Source: Akkermansia muciniphila (lineage in GTDB: Bacteria > Verrucomicrobiota > Verrucomicrobiia > Limisphaerales > UBA11320). Taken from it: a stretch of 64,000 nt of DNA. The stretch covers positions 1 through 64,000 of the forward strand of contig CAMAVD010000004.1 in NCBI GenBank assembly GCA_945861575.1, read 5' to 3'. A program made the translations under genes and the position numbers. Below, piece by piece: positions 50,099-60,338 of the stretch (position 1 is its first letter; each line of letters starts with the position of its first letter). A model generated the notes under the pieces. That model was not told where the DNA came from. It saw nothing but the letters and a program-made list of their open reading frames with translations, and made no database searches.

Positions 50099-51367
50099 TT
50101 AACGGATGTTTTCGACCCGGGGCGGCCGGAGGGCGGCGTCCTGAGGATGTTTTCCGACCTCGCCAGCATAGCTCGTCTGGCGGCTGAACTTGAGTTCAGC
50201 GCTGCGCGCATCGGTTTTGTCCGACGAGACCGCGACGGCTGGCAGATCGAAATGGCCGTCGGGCAGGGCGAAGCGATAGCTGAAGCTCCCGTCGGATCGG
50301 AGCTTGATCACGCGTCCCCCGATCGTGACCTGTGCGTCTGGCTCCGTCGCTCCATAGATGATCAACTCTGCGTTCACGTTGAACCAGAAGCCTTTGCGCC
50401 GGTCCCCGGATGCACCGCCGAAAGGGCTGGATAGGCTGGAAACCCCCAAGCTGCTGGGGAGCTCGGGCAGGGAGTGAGAAAACTGCGCGGCCGCTGCGGA
50501 GGAGAGTTCTTTGGCCATCTGACCTCGGATAAGTTCGGTGATCTCCAGCGAACCGATCCAGACGCGTCGGACCTCGTCAATGGAGAGCATCTCGGCCAGA
50601 GCGCGATCTTGCTCAGGCGTCCAAGGGGCTCCTGCCACGGTGGCATCCGAAGGAAGCGAGGGATGGCCAGACTCTCGAAGATCGTGAAGGGTCTCGGACA
50701 AGGCCTCATGCTGGCGAGCAGCGCTCTTTACGAAGGACACGAGCTGCCTAACAGAGACTTCCGTAGTGAGTGTGGCGAAGCGCGCGGAGCGGTCGTCTGA
50801 AACGGTCTCAGGAGGTGTGAGAGTGGCTTCGGAGACGGTGACACGTGTCCAGCGACGCTGGCCGGAATAGTAGCCGAGTTCGGAGAGAAATCGGGTGCTG
50901 CCTCGACCGACATGGATAAACCAATGTCGAGACTCTGGATGCACGTGGATCTCGGCGAATGGAGTGTCCTCGATGGCTTCCTTGTGTACCCGAAGCACCA
51001 GATGTTTGTCGATCGACTTGGCGTTGCACTCTCGCAGCTGTTCCGAGGTGAAATCCCAATGCGCATAGAGCCAGTGGGGGTCTCGAGCGATCAGCAGCAG
51101 CTTGCGCGTGCCATAGGCTTCAGGAAGGGCTTGACTGAGCACGTCCGCCGGGGCGCCCAGGGAGTGTGTGCCGAGGGAGAAACGTTCTCCAGGCCCGCTG
51201 CGATCCTCTTGGGGTGGGGCGTCTCCTTCCAGGAGGATGGAGGGGATCTCCAGGATCTCCTTGCGAGCTGGGGCAGGTTTGACCAGGGGCTTCCTCCCGG
51301 AAGTGGAGGCTTTACTGGAACCGGCCTTGGTTGGCGTAGAGGATTTCTTGGATCGATCAGATTTCAT
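50099..51367 (-). CDS. DUF4912 domain-containing protein
   Basis: RKLLLIARDPHWLYAHWDFTSEQL; FAEIHVHPESRHWFIHVGRGSTRFLSELGYYSG; Lys/Pro/Ser-rich N-terminus. Confidence 0.8.
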   Translation of the reverse strand: MKSDRSKKSSTPTKAGSSKASTSGRKPLVKPAPARKEILEIPSILLEGDAPPQEDRSGPGERFSLGTHSLGAPADVLSQALPEAYGTRKLLLIARDPHWLYAHWDFTSEQLRECNAKSIDKHLVLRVHKEAIEDTPFAEIHVHPESRHWFIHVGRGSTRFLSELGYYSGQRRWTRVTVSEATLTPPETVSDDRSARFATLTTEVSVRQLVSFVKSAARQHEALSETLHDLRESGHPSLPSDATVAGAPWTPEQDRALAEMLSIDEVRRVWIGSLEITELIRGQMAKELSSAAAAQFSHSLPELPSSLGVSSLSSPFGGASGDRRKGFWFNVNAELIIYGATEPDAQVTIGGRVIKLRSDGSFSYRFALPDGHFDLPAVAVSSDKTDARSAELKFSRQTSYAGEVGKHPQDAALRPPRVENIR

Positions 51368-51632
51368 ACGTGCGGCGGTGGTGAGCTGGCTGGTAGCGCC
51401 TTCTGGAGGCTGACCTTACCGATCCAGTTCCAGGCCGTGCAACGAGAAACTCCAAACACCAGCATGTATTACGGCAGTTTCTGCCGTTCCATTAGAACCT
51501 ACCTCCTCGGGTTCCGGCCCCTGGGCGCCTGGGGGGAATGCGACGCGACCAAAGGGGAGTGCTGGAAGCTACCGTTCTCCGTCCTGTTCTCCAGCGTTGA
51601 GCCCCCGCCGGGTTTGGTTCAGGATACATCCC

Positions 51633-52991
51633 ATGCCGAGTGTTTACATCAAGACGTACGGCTGCCAGATGAATGAGCGCGACTCCGAACAGGTCGCCGC
51701 ACAGCTGGTGGCCAAAGGGTATCTCCTTGCCACCTCCGAGGCGGATGCGGACGTGATCCTCCTAAACACGTGCAGTGTGCGAGACATGGCGGAACAGAAA
51801 GCCATCGGGAAGATGCAGAACCTTGCTGCGGACGTCCGGAAGAACCGTCCGGATGTCGTACTCGGCTTCATGGGCTGCATGGCACAAAGCCGCGGTCGTG
51901 AGCTGATCGACAAGCTTCCCGATGTCGACCTGGTGCTTGGCACTCAGAAGTTCCACCGCGCCGCGGATTATATTGATGATCTGCTGCACGGCCGACGTGA
52001 GCACGTGGTGGATGTCGACGCGGAGCCGGGGAGCCAGTCCACCATTCGGGAGCATCTCCTGAACGGTGTTGGGGATGAGCGGTCGGTGACCGCTTTTGTC
52101 AGTATCATGCAGGGCTGCAATCAACACTGCACCTTCTGTATCGTGCCAAGCACCCGAGGTGAGGAGCGCAGCAGAACCATTCCTGACATTGTTAAGGAAT
52201 GCAGGGAACTTGTGTCCCGAGGCGTGCGAGAGATCACCCTGCTGGGGCAGATTGTGACGAGCTTCGGTCGCCGGGATATCCCTGTGCAGAATGGCCGGTC
52301 CGCCTTCGTCCAGCTGTTGGACGCCGTGCACGACGTGGATGGCCTGGAGCGCATCCGCTTTACTTCCCCGCATCCCAAGGGGTATGGGGACGATCTGGTG
52401 GAGGCCTATGGTCGGCTGCCGAAGCTGGTGGAGAGCGCCCATATCCCCGTGCAGAGCGGGAGCAACCGCCTTCTCAAAGCCATGCACCGCGGCTACACGC
52501 GCGAACGTTTCTTGGAGATCATCGGCAAGCTGCGCTCGGTGAAGCCGAACATGGGCATTACCACTGATATCATCGTCGGGTTTCCGGGTGAGACGGAACA
52601 GGAGTATCTGGAGACGGAATCTCTGGTTCGGGAAGCGGCCTTTGACAACGCCTACATCTTTCGCTACTCGCCTCGTCGCGACACACCCGCGGCCACCTTG
52701 CCCGATCAGCTAACGGACGAAGTGAAAGAGGATCGCAATCAGCGCTTGCTTGCGCTCATCAACGACGTCTCTGGACGGCGCTACGAGGCTTGCGTGGGAC
52801 ATCTCATGGACATCCTTGTGGAAGGCCCAAGCAAGCGGAATGCTGCCCGAATGATGGGTCGATCCCGCTGCAACCGCATCGTGGTGTTCGATGGTTCCGA
52901 GCGTCACCGCGGGGAGCTGATGAACGTGCGCATCACCCGAGCTGGATCGTTCACTCTGTATGGGGATCCGGCCGTGATCGGGATGGATTAA
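51633..52991 (+). CDS. miaB: tRNA (N6-isopentenyl adenosine(37)-C2)-methylthiotransferase
   Basis: MPSVYIKTYGCQMNERDSEQVAAQL; SIMQGCNQHCTFCIVPSTRGEERSR (radical SAM CxxxCxxC); GITTDIIVGFPGETEQEY; C-terminal TRAM-like region. Confidence 0.95.
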   Translation: MPSVYIKTYGCQMNERDSEQVAAQLVAKGYLLATSEADADVILLNTCSVRDMAEQKAIGKMQNLAADVRKNRPDVVLGFMGCMAQSRGRELIDKLPDVDLVLGTQKFHRAADYIDDLLHGRREHVVDVDAEPGSQSTIREHLLNGVGDERSVTAFVSIMQGCNQHCTFCIVPSTRGEERSRTIPDIVKECRELVSRGVREITLLGQIVTSFGRRDIPVQNGRSAFVQLLDAVHDVDGLERIRFTSPHPKGYGDDLVEAYGRLPKLVESAHIPVQSGSNRLLKAMHRGYTRERFLEIIGKLRSVKPNMGITTDIIVGFPGETEQEYLETESLVREAAFDNAYIFRYSPRRDTPAATLPDQLTDEVKEDRNQRLLALINDVSGRRYEACVGHLMDILVEGPSKRNAARMMGRSRCNRIVVFDGSERHRGELMNVRITRAGSFTLYGDPAVIGMD

Positions 52992-53090
52992 GGAAGTACG
53001 ATTACGAGGTGCTGAGATGTGCACATTAACGAAGAGGGCTCCGTATCGGCCTTGACTCCGGCCCACTTCTCCCCGGGTAATGAAGAACTG

Positions 53091-54989
53091 ATGAGCAATC
53101 TGCGAGACATCCTTCGCTTTGGCTGGCCCTATCTGCGGCGCTATCGAACGCGCTTCTTTCTGGGCATCCTGCTCGGCTTGCTTTTCTCTGCGGTAAACGG
53201 AGCCTTGGTGCCCGCCTTCAAGGTCATCATGGATCGGTTGGATCCTCCGACGCAGACACTCAAGGAGGAGGTGGCCAAGGTATCCTATCTGGACAAATTT
53301 CCACGACTTAAGAAACCCTTCGAGGCTCTGGAGATGTCTACCAAACGCTTCAGGGAGGAAGTGATGACGGCTCTCGACGTCTGGCTTCCCAAAGCGCATC
53401 GCAAGCTCGATAGCCGTCAGATCGCAGGGGTGCTGCTGCTTTTCCCCCTTCTTATGGCGATCCGGGGCTTTACCGGATACTTGAGCAGCTACTGCCTGGG
53501 CTGGGTTACAGAACGTGTGATCAATAATATGCAGGTGGATGTGCTGAAGAAGTTGCATTCACTTTCCATCGATTACTTCAACAAATCCAAGCTGGGAGAT
53601 CTCACGGCTCGGGTGCAGTCCGACACCGCGTGGCTGCACCGAAGCCTCAACTTGGGTTTATCCGATCTGATCAAGGAACCGAGCACCGTGTTCTTTGTCT
53701 TCGTCGTGCTCTTTCTGATGGATGCAAAGATGACGCTTTTTCTCCTGGTGTTGCTCCCCGCGTGTGTGCTCCCGGTGGTGATCCTTGGGAAAAAGATCCG
53801 GCGCGCTTCGGATCGGAGCGTGAGCACCAAGGTGTCTCAATCGAGCCTGCTCTTCGAGATCCTGACAGGGATTCGAGTGGTCAAGGCATTCGGGCTGGAG
53901 GCTTATCAGGCGGAACGCTTCGGTGACCACGCTCACGATCTGGTGCGTTACGGGGTGAAAAGTGTTCAAGCGAAGGAGTTGGTCAATCCGATCATCGAGA
54001 CGGTCACCGCCTTCATCTTTGGCGTTCTTGTTATCTTCCTCTTTGTCAGCGGGCGGGAGCCTAAGGAGATGATGCCTTTCGTGCTGGGTTTAGTGGCCGT
54101 TTACACGCCGTTTAAGAAGATCGCCAATTTGCACATCCTTTTTGAGCAGTCGAGTGCGGGTGTGCGGCGTCTCGGCCAGATTCTGGAGGAGCAGCCCACG
54201 GTGGTCGAGCCATCGCAGCCCATCAAACCGGCCCGGTTTTCACATTCGATCGAGCTGGATCAGGTATGCTTCGGGTATGGAGGAGACACGGTGCTGCGGG
54301 GGGTGACTCTCACGATCCCTGCGGGACAGAAAGTGGGCGTGGCCGGTGAGAGCGGCTCAGGGAAGAGCACTTTGCTCAATCTCCTCTTCCGTTTCTACGA
54401 TCCCACCTCCGGCAGCATTCGTCTGGACGGCGTGGACTTACGTTCCATGCATACCGCCGACCTTCGACATCAGATGGCACTGGTCAGCCAGGAGGTTGTG
54501 CTTTTTGACCAAACGGTGGCGGAGAATATTGCCTGCGGTCGGCTGGGTGCCAGTCGTTCCGACATCGAAGAGGCGGCGAAGGCCGCGTTCGCTCACGACT
54601 TCATCGAATCGATTCCAGGCGGCTACGACGCACGGGTCACCGAGCGAGGTTCGAATCTCTCAGGCGGCCAGCGCCAGCGTCTGGCGATCGCCCGGGCGTT
54701 TGTGCGCAATGCCCCTATTCTGGTTCTCGACGAAGCGACCGCTTCGCTGGACAGCAAGTCTGAGTCTGAGGTCCAACGTTCCATCGATGCCCTCGCTGAG
54801 CATCGGACCGTGTTTTGCGTGGCTCATCGACTGTCTACCCTGATCAACATGGACCGAATCCTCGTTCTGGAAAAGGGACGGATCGTTGAGGATGGCTCAT
54901 TCCAAGAGCTTTTGAAAAAGGGAGGCCTGTTCGCTGCCATGGCACGTCGACAAGGGATCGAAAGCTCCATAAGCGGATCGCTATCTTGA
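53091..54989 (+). CDS. MsbA-like ABC exporter, fused permease/ATPase
   Basis: Six-TM exporter domain plus GESGSGKSTLLNLLFRFYDPTSG, LSGGQRQRLAIARAFVRNAPILVLDEATASLD. Confidence 0.93.
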   Translation: MSNLRDILRFGWPYLRRYRTRFFLGILLGLLFSAVNGALVPAFKVIMDRLDPPTQTLKEEVAKVSYLDKFPRLKKPFEALEMSTKRFREEVMTALDVWLPKAHRKLDSRQIAGVLLLFPLLMAIRGFTGYLSSYCLGWVTERVINNMQVDVLKKLHSLSIDYFNKSKLGDLTARVQSDTAWLHRSLNLGLSDLIKEPSTVFFVFVVLFLMDAKMTLFLLVLLPACVLPVVILGKKIRRASDRSVSTKVSQSSLLFEILTGIRVVKAFGLEAYQAERFGDHAHDLVRYGVKSVQAKELVNPIIETVTAFIFGVLVIFLFVSGREPKEMMPFVLGLVAVYTPFKKIANLHILFEQSSAGVRRLGQILEEQPTVVEPSQPIKPARFSHSIELDQVCFGYGGDTVLRGVTLTIPAGQKVGVAGESGSGKSTLLNLLFRFYDPTSGSIRLDGVDLRSMHTADLRHQMALVSQEVVLFDQTVAENIACGRLGASRSDIEEAAKAAFAHDFIESIPGGYDARVTERGSNLSGGQRQRLAIARAFVRNAPILVLDEATASLDSKSESEVQRSIDALAEHRTVFCVAHRLSTLINMDRILVLEKGRIVEDGSFQELLKKGGLFAAMARRQGIESSISGSLS

Positions 54990-56192
54990 ACCTCTTGCCA
55001 AGGTCCCTAGGCCCGAGGGCATGCCAGGCACTTCGATTCGCTTGCCGGTGTCGCGAAGCCCGCTTCGGGTGACTTCAAACAACCAGAGCCGCTTTTCAGG
55101 ATGGCACTGCACCACAACATGGCGGCCATCCGGGGTGAAGATAGCCCCTTCGGGAATCGGCCCTACGGATAGGGTTTGCCTCCTTTTGAAACTCCGCCCC
55201 TCACGTTCCAACACCACAATCTGGCCTTGATCCCCGCGATGGGTATCGGTGGGGGCCAGATTTGAGCCGTTCATCAGCACGGCCACCAGCCAGCGGCCAT
55301 CTGGACTCAGCTCAAGCGTCTCGGGTGCCCTGCCCAAGGGAACGTAGTCGGTGGTTCGGGGCGGGTTGGCTGCCAAATCGATGATGGAGAGAAGGTCGGT
55401 GTCGGCACCGTTGCCGAAGCCTTCGCCGGCGGTAAGGACCAAGGCATTGTCCGGGGTCACCTGCACCCTATAGGGGCGTCCATATGCCGAGAACTTCCGC
55501 TCGGTGGCGGTGACGGCCTCACCGTCGATCTTCAACTCCCGCAGATGGCCGCGCAAACGGACACTGACGAAGGCGCGTCGGCCGTCCGGCGCCATGGCGA
55601 CGTCGCTCACTTCGTCCGTGGGCAGCCCTAGTGAGATCTCAGCTAGCTTCTCTAGCCGTCCGTCTGCGAAGCGGAAGGCGGTGACGGATCCGCCAGCGCG
55701 GTTGGCCGCCAGGAGCATTCGTCCGTTGGGAGTGATCGCCAGACCCGAAGGCTGCTCACCCGATTCACCCTGCCCTACGACCCTCGGGGGGGTGGAAGAA
55801 AGATCCAGGATGTGGATGAAGCGATTGGGGAGCCACTTGCCGGGCGAGGCGGGATCGAGTCGGATCGAGTCCGAGACGAAAGCCCATCGACCATCGGGCG
55901 TGATTGCGACGTTGGAGGGAGGCCCAAGTACCGAGTTGCTAATCTTTGGAAGATGGGTGACCGAGGGTGGAAACTGGGTAAAGTCGAGGAGTGTGAGGCT
56001 ATCGTTCCCCGCTGGCCCGGAAACTCGCGAGGCGCCCGTGGTAAGATCGATCTTCGATTCATTGGCCGACAGCACCCACGGATGAGGCTTGAACTGTGCG
56101 GCCGCGGAGGAGGCTCCGAGAAGAGTGAAAAAAAGCCAGGTACATCGGGCGTGGTTCAGCCCAGAACTGATTGAGGATCGGAGGTGAGACAT
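54981..56192 (-). CDS. Secreted beta-propeller (YncE/lactonase-like) protein
   Basis: Repeated blade motifs: VAITPDGRWAFVSDS, LAITPNGRMLLAANRAGGSVTAFRF, VAMAPDGRRAFVSVRL, LSPDGRWLVAVLMNGSN, IFTPDGRHVVVQCHP. Confidence 0.85.
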   Translation of the reverse strand: MSHLRSSISSGLNHARCTWLFFTLLGASSAAAQFKPHPWVLSANESKIDLTTGASRVSGPAGNDSLTLLDFTQFPPSVTHLPKISNSVLGPPSNVAITPDGRWAFVSDSIRLDPASPGKWLPNRFIHILDLSSTPPRVVGQGESGEQPSGLAITPNGRMLLAANRAGGSVTAFRFADGRLEKLAEISLGLPTDEVSDVAMAPDGRRAFVSVRLRGHLRELKIDGEAVTATERKFSAYGRPYRVQVTPDNALVLTAGEGFGNGADTDLLSIIDLAANPPRTTDYVPLGRAPETLELSPDGRWLVAVLMNGSNLAPTDTHRGDQGQIVVLEREGRSFKRRQTLSVGPIPEGAIFTPDGRHVVVQCHPEKRLWLFEVTRSGLRDTGKRIEVPGMPSGLGTLARGSR

Positions 56193-56311
56193 GGGTCTAT
56201 TATCTGAACTCTCGAGGGGAAGGCAATAGCGTGAATTGCAACAATCGACCTTTGGGTGGGCCCTGGTGCGTAGGGCGGAAAGACTCAAAATCCGGCAGTC
56301 GGAGTTTGAAT

Positions 56312-56405
56312 CCTAGCAGGCCCGCAGCCAAAAATCCATTGAACCGAGGCATAGTCCCGGTCGGTGCCTCACGGAAGGACTTTCAAATTTCGAGGGCCTG
56401 CTAGG
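56312..56405. repeat. Perfect 12-bp inverted repeat at the 3' end of the O-antigen-ligase gene
   Basis: CCTAGCAGGCCC (56312-56323) and GGGCCTGCTAGG (56394-56405). Confidence 0.6.
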
Positions 56406-57831
56406 CGACATGGGCCGTGGTATGCTGAGGGTGTTCTTGCTCCGAAGATCCCTCGGTCGAATTCGGATCGCTGCGGTTTTGCAAACCGCCCAACCACTGC
56501 ACATGGCGAGCTGCAATCAGGCCGAACAAAATAAAGAGCAGGTTGTTGTATTTGGCCCAGGCAAAGCATCGATCGGTCATGTGGGGCGCGAGCAGCGCAA
56601 AGAGGGCACCGCAGGCAAAGAACGCAAACTCTCGGTCCACCTTCTTGGTTTGGAAACGGAGCAATTGCCACGCTTTCTGGACGATCTGAAAAATCATTAG
56701 GAGGAAAGGGATCGTCAGGAGCAGGCCATTTTCACCCAGCATCGCAATCACGGTGTTGTGGGGATGGTAGGTGGCAGGCGTGTCTTCAAACCAGCGAAGG
56801 TCGTCGCCCCTCTCCTGTGCACCACGGATATAGAACTTCAACCCCCCGTAACCTATCCCCATCAGCGGATGCTCGGACAGCGCCCGGAAGGCGTAGGCCC
56901 ATGCATTCAGGCGATCATGGATATTGCTCACATTGGTGATGCGCTCTTGATACAGATCCGTCTGAGAGATCACTCCCCAAGCGCTGGCACCTACCAACCC
57001 GAGGACAACCAGTCCTACGGCGAACTTGCCTCTGAATCGGGGGTTCAGCACGGTTTGGATAACGTAGCCCCCGATAAAGCCTCCCCACATATTGCGGAAC
57101 ATCACGGAGTAGATACCACCGGCCATTAGGATCGAGAACGGCCACGCTTTCCACCGTTTCAGTTTCACACCCAAGACGTGAAGCATTCTCCACCTACAAA
57201 TAATGAAGAGTGTGGTGAGATTCAGGTAGAGTCCGAGAACGCCAGGAGCAGCGAAAGGCCCGTTCGCACGCAAGCTGTCCCCATCCTCCGAAATTCTCAG
57301 CCCTCGAGCGCTGCGATCGAGGATATCAAATTTGGTGGCCTGCTCAAAGATCCCCATGCAGGCGCAATAGAGAGCTACAATGGCTAGAGTCGTGGCCAAA
57401 TTTCCCTCGAACACATCGTCATAGGTCCCTTCGCGAAGCAGAAGATAGCGAAGGAGGAAGTAGAGGTACAGGGGAATTCCGAACAGATCTGTCGCCTGGG
57501 TCCACAGGGAGAAGGCATCCCGCATGTCAGCGGTGAACAGGGCTTCAATCAGGAAGACCGCCAGGAAAACCAGCGCAGTCTTTTCAAAATTCGAGAGGCG
57601 TTTTGGAATGGCCTCCATCAGCCGACCGCCTGCCATGAGGCTCACGATGCTGGTGATGCAAGCCAAACGATCAAACGACGCGACACGAAAATTAACACCG
57701 AAGAAGATGGTGTCGTTTTGCAGTGGACTCAATGCGAGCCAGATGAGGAGCAGCCAATCCGGCCGACGAAGGCCGATCACGAACATGATCGGGATCGCCA
57801 GCAGGACCAGGCCGTCACACGCCGAATTCAT
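56401..57831 (-). CDS. O-antigen ligase family protein
   Basis: Multiple TM segments; LNAWAYAFRALSEHPLMGIGYGGLKFYI and TYHPHNTVIAMLGENGLLLTIPFLLMIF are typical of the Wzy_C/O-antigen ligase region. Confidence 0.85.
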   Translation of the reverse strand: MNSACDGLVLLAIPIMFVIGLRRPDWLLLIWLALSPLQNDTIFFGVNFRVASFDRLACITSIVSLMAGGRLMEAIPKRLSNFEKTALVFLAVFLIEALFTADMRDAFSLWTQATDLFGIPLYLYFLLRYLLLREGTYDDVFEGNLATTLAIVALYCACMGIFEQATKFDILDRSARGLRISEDGDSLRANGPFAAPGVLGLYLNLTTLFIICRWRMLHVLGVKLKRWKAWPFSILMAGGIYSVMFRNMWGGFIGGYVIQTVLNPRFRGKFAVGLVVLGLVGASAWGVISQTDLYQERITNVSNIHDRLNAWAYAFRALSEHPLMGIGYGGLKFYIRGAQERGDDLRWFEDTPATYHPHNTVIAMLGENGLLLTIPFLLMIFQIVQKAWQLLRFQTKKVDREFAFFACGALFALLAPHMTDRCFAWAKYNNLLFILFGLIAARHVQWLGGLQNRSDPNSTEGSSEQEHPQHTTAHVA

Positions 57832-57847
57832 TGCAGAGAGACTAGCC

Positions 57848-59026
57848 TTAGGCTTTCGCCACCCGCGCTGGGTGCTGGAGGATGGCTTCGATGCAGCGTA
57901 CTCCTGTGTTGCCATCCCAGAGTGGGGGAATCTGGCATTTCAAGGGCACCCCTTCGAACACTGTGTTCAGGTCCGCGCGCAGTTGAGAGACATTGGTGAG
58001 TTTGTTGCTCCCCAGGGTCACCGTGATGGGCCGCTCGGTGTTTTGGCGCAAGGTGAGACAGGGCGTTTGGAAGTAGGTCGTCTCTTCCTGGAGACCGCCT
58101 GAGTCCGTGAGTACGAGCCTGGCGTTGCGAGCGAGGCAGAGCGAATCGTGATAGCCCACCGGCTCAATAATCTGGAAGCGGGGATTGCTTGATCCATCGA
58201 TTCCAAATGTCTCGAGCATCTTGCAGGTGCGTGGATGCATCGAGAAGACGATCGGGAGGCGCTCCGAAAGTCTGCGCAGCTCTTCCATGATGCGGCTGAG
58301 GCTTGCCTTATCATCGACGTTGGAAGGACGGTGGAGCGTGACGAACACGAATTCTTTGGCCTTGGCACCTACCTTTTCCAGGATTTTGCTCGCGCTGGCC
58401 TGTTTCAGATTCGTGACGAGCGAATCGATCATAATGTTCCCAACAAGCACGATCTTCTCCCTCGGAATCCCTTCCTTGAGAAGATTCTCGTCGGCGTCGG
58501 GCGATGGGGTGAGAAAGAGATCGGAGATGGAATCGGTCACTAGGCGGTTAATCTCCTCCGGCATGGCGCGGTCATAACTTCGGAGGCCCGCTTCGATATG
58601 GGCGACGTTGATCCCGAGCTTCTTTGCCACGAGTGTGCAGGCCAGCGTTGAGTTGACGTCGCCGACGACCACAAGCCAGTCGGGTTTGTATTCGAGGCAG
58701 ACCGGCTCGAACTTGATCATGATGGTCGCTGTTTGCACGGCGTGACTGCCAGAGCCTACCTCCAGGTTTACGTCTGGTTTCCCAATTCCTAGCTCGCGGA
58801 AGAAGACGTCGGACATCTTCTCATCGTAATGCTGCCCGGTATGCACCAGCCGACACTCCACCTCGGTTCCCGAACCCTGCAGCCGTTGGTTATGTGCCTT
58901 GGCCGCCTGTAGAAACGGGGCAACTTTCATGAAGTTGGGTCGCGCTCCAGCAATCACCAAAACCTTTAGTTTTGTGATCGAGTGCGCGCCCGCTTGCGTT
59001 TGATCTACTTGTCCCATAGTGCTCAT
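57848..59026 (-). CDS. wecB: UDP-N-acetylglucosamine 2-epimerase (non-hydrolysing)
   Basis: VLVIAGARPNFMKVAPFLQA; VHTGQHYDEKMSDVFFRELGI; VGDVNSTLACTLVAKKLGINVAHIEAGLRSYDRAMPEEINRLVTD; LTDSGGLQEETTY. Confidence 0.93.
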   Translation of the reverse strand: MSTMGQVDQTQAGAHSITKLKVLVIAGARPNFMKVAPFLQAAKAHNQRLQGSGTEVECRLVHTGQHYDEKMSDVFFRELGIGKPDVNLEVGSGSHAVQTATIMIKFEPVCLEYKPDWLVVVGDVNSTLACTLVAKKLGINVAHIEAGLRSYDRAMPEEINRLVTDSISDLFLTPSPDADENLLKEGIPREKIVLVGNIMIDSLVTNLKQASASKILEKVGAKAKEFVFVTLHRPSNVDDKASLSRIMEELRRLSERLPIVFSMHPRTCKMLETFGIDGSSNPRFQIIEPVGYHDSLCLARNARLVLTDSGGLQEETTYFQTPCLTLRQNTERPITVTLGSNKLTNVSQLRADLNTVFEGVPLKCQIPPLWDGNTGVRCIEAILQHPARVAKA

Positions 59027-59398
59027 AAATTCATTGCCACGGTTCCCCTTCCACATCTTGACATCAGGCTATAGGGGGCGGAGCCGATGCCGTGTTCCGT
59101 GTCTCTGCTACGACACATCGCATCGATCGATGTATCGTCAAATAGCGGTTGCGCTTAAACACACTTCGTCGCTGCACTCTACAAACACCGCACGCCCTAG
59201 TGTCCTCTGTAAGGCCAGAGCTCATGGCTGGCAAGGGCAGGTGACGCCACCGAAGAGAGCGCTTCCCGCGCCCGATACTGCACATCTATACCAGCAGGAA
59301 AAGCCGGATCGACTCAGGGACCGCCTAACTTAACAACCCGGCAAAAAGTGCCCACAGCGAGGACTGGGAACTGTCGGGGGCAGGGCCACAGAATTCCA

Positions 59399-59433
59399 GC
59401 ATCCGGCTTTCCCCCAGCCCGGCGGAAGCGATC
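59399..59433 (-). repeat. Partial inverted copy (C) of the dispersed intergenic repeat
   Basis: Reverse complement GATCGCTTCCGCCGGGCTGGGGGAAAGCCGGATGC resembles GATC-CCTTCCGCCTGGGTGGGGGGAAAGCCAGA at 223-255 and the core at 17137-17168. Confidence 0.5.
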
Positions 59434-59518
59434 TCACACAGAGTTCACGGGGTTCGCAGAGTAAGACGCTGGGCCGGTTCTGATCAGGAACTCTGTGACC
59501 TCTGAGAACTCTGTGTGA
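59434..59518. repeat. 29-bp imperfect inverted repeat
   Basis: TCACACAGAGTTCACGGGGTTCGCAGAGT (59434-59462) against the reverse complement of ACTCTGTGACCTCTGAGAACTCTGTGTGA (59490-59518): 24/29 matches by eye. Confidence 0.65.
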
Positions 59519-59636
59519 ACCTCCTCCGGGTCTCACGGCCTTTCCCTCCACATCGCTCCGTCTCGTCTATCGCCAAGTGGGCTCAGCCTGATTCCACTCT
59601 AGGTCAGGAGTTCTGAGGCTGTGATGGCTCCGCAGT

Positions 59637-60287
59637 TCATTCCACACCTCGGAGAAACATCCAGAGGTAGCCCAAGCCTTCCGTGGTTATCGCCTTTATC
59701 CCCTCGCTGCTCGTCCACCAGCGGTTCAGATCGAATGCGGCGTCGGGGTGGGCGATCACGCCCACAGGGAAACGGCCGTTCGAGACCGCCTTGAAGGTCA
59801 TCCAGGTTCGACGGGAGTGTACGCCAATCGTATAGACGTTGATCCCCTTTGCCAGCGGGTCGTGGGTTTCGAGCCAGGCGGCGACCGCCTTGGCATGTGC
59901 CAATGACCGGCCGCGCAACACGAGCGGGCCGGGAGCCCTGACGATGCTGTTGCTCGACATGCCGACCTTGATGAGCGTTTCCGCCGCCAGGTCCGCACTT
60001 GTCTTCCGGTCTGAGAGATAGTAGCCGCTGAGAAGGGGGCTGCCCGCGGTGATCACGTAGCGATATTTGCCTCGGTGAAACTCCTCGACCGCATCCTTGA
60101 GGGCATAGTCCGGCAGCCACCCCTCCACCACCAGCACATCCGCCTCGACACGGACGGTGGGGCTTAGGAAAGAGCCACTGCCGAAGAGGAGTAAGAGGAG
60201 TACCGCGCTCAGGGTTGCGAGCACCACGCACCAACCCTGGACTGTTAAACACCATGCCGGACGTTTGCTGAGGAGTCGGATTGGCAT
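59637..60287 (-). CDS. YdcF/ElyC/SanA-family (DUF218) membrane-anchored protein
   Basis: N-terminal TM; VEADVLVVEGWLPDYALKDAVEEFHRGKYRYVITAGSPL; YTIGVHSRRTWMTFK. Confidence 0.75.
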   Translation of the reverse strand: MPIRLLSKRPAWCLTVQGWCVVLATLSAVLLLLLFGSGSFLSPTVRVEADVLVVEGWLPDYALKDAVEEFHRGKYRYVITAGSPLLSGYYLSDRKTSADLAAETLIKVGMSSNSIVRAPGPLVLRGRSLAHAKAVAAWLETHDPLAKGINVYTIGVHSRRTWMTFKAVSNGRFPVGVIAHPDAAFDLNRWWTSSEGIKAITTEGLGYLWMFLRGVE

Positions 60288-60338
60288 TGTTAAGGGGATC
60301 GCCTAAGCATGGGGCCGACTTAGTTGCGGTCCGAACGA

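Noticed and set aside
59121-59132. CATCGATCGATG palindrome upstream of wecB
   Set aside because: A 12-bp palindrome alone is not enough evidence for a binding site.
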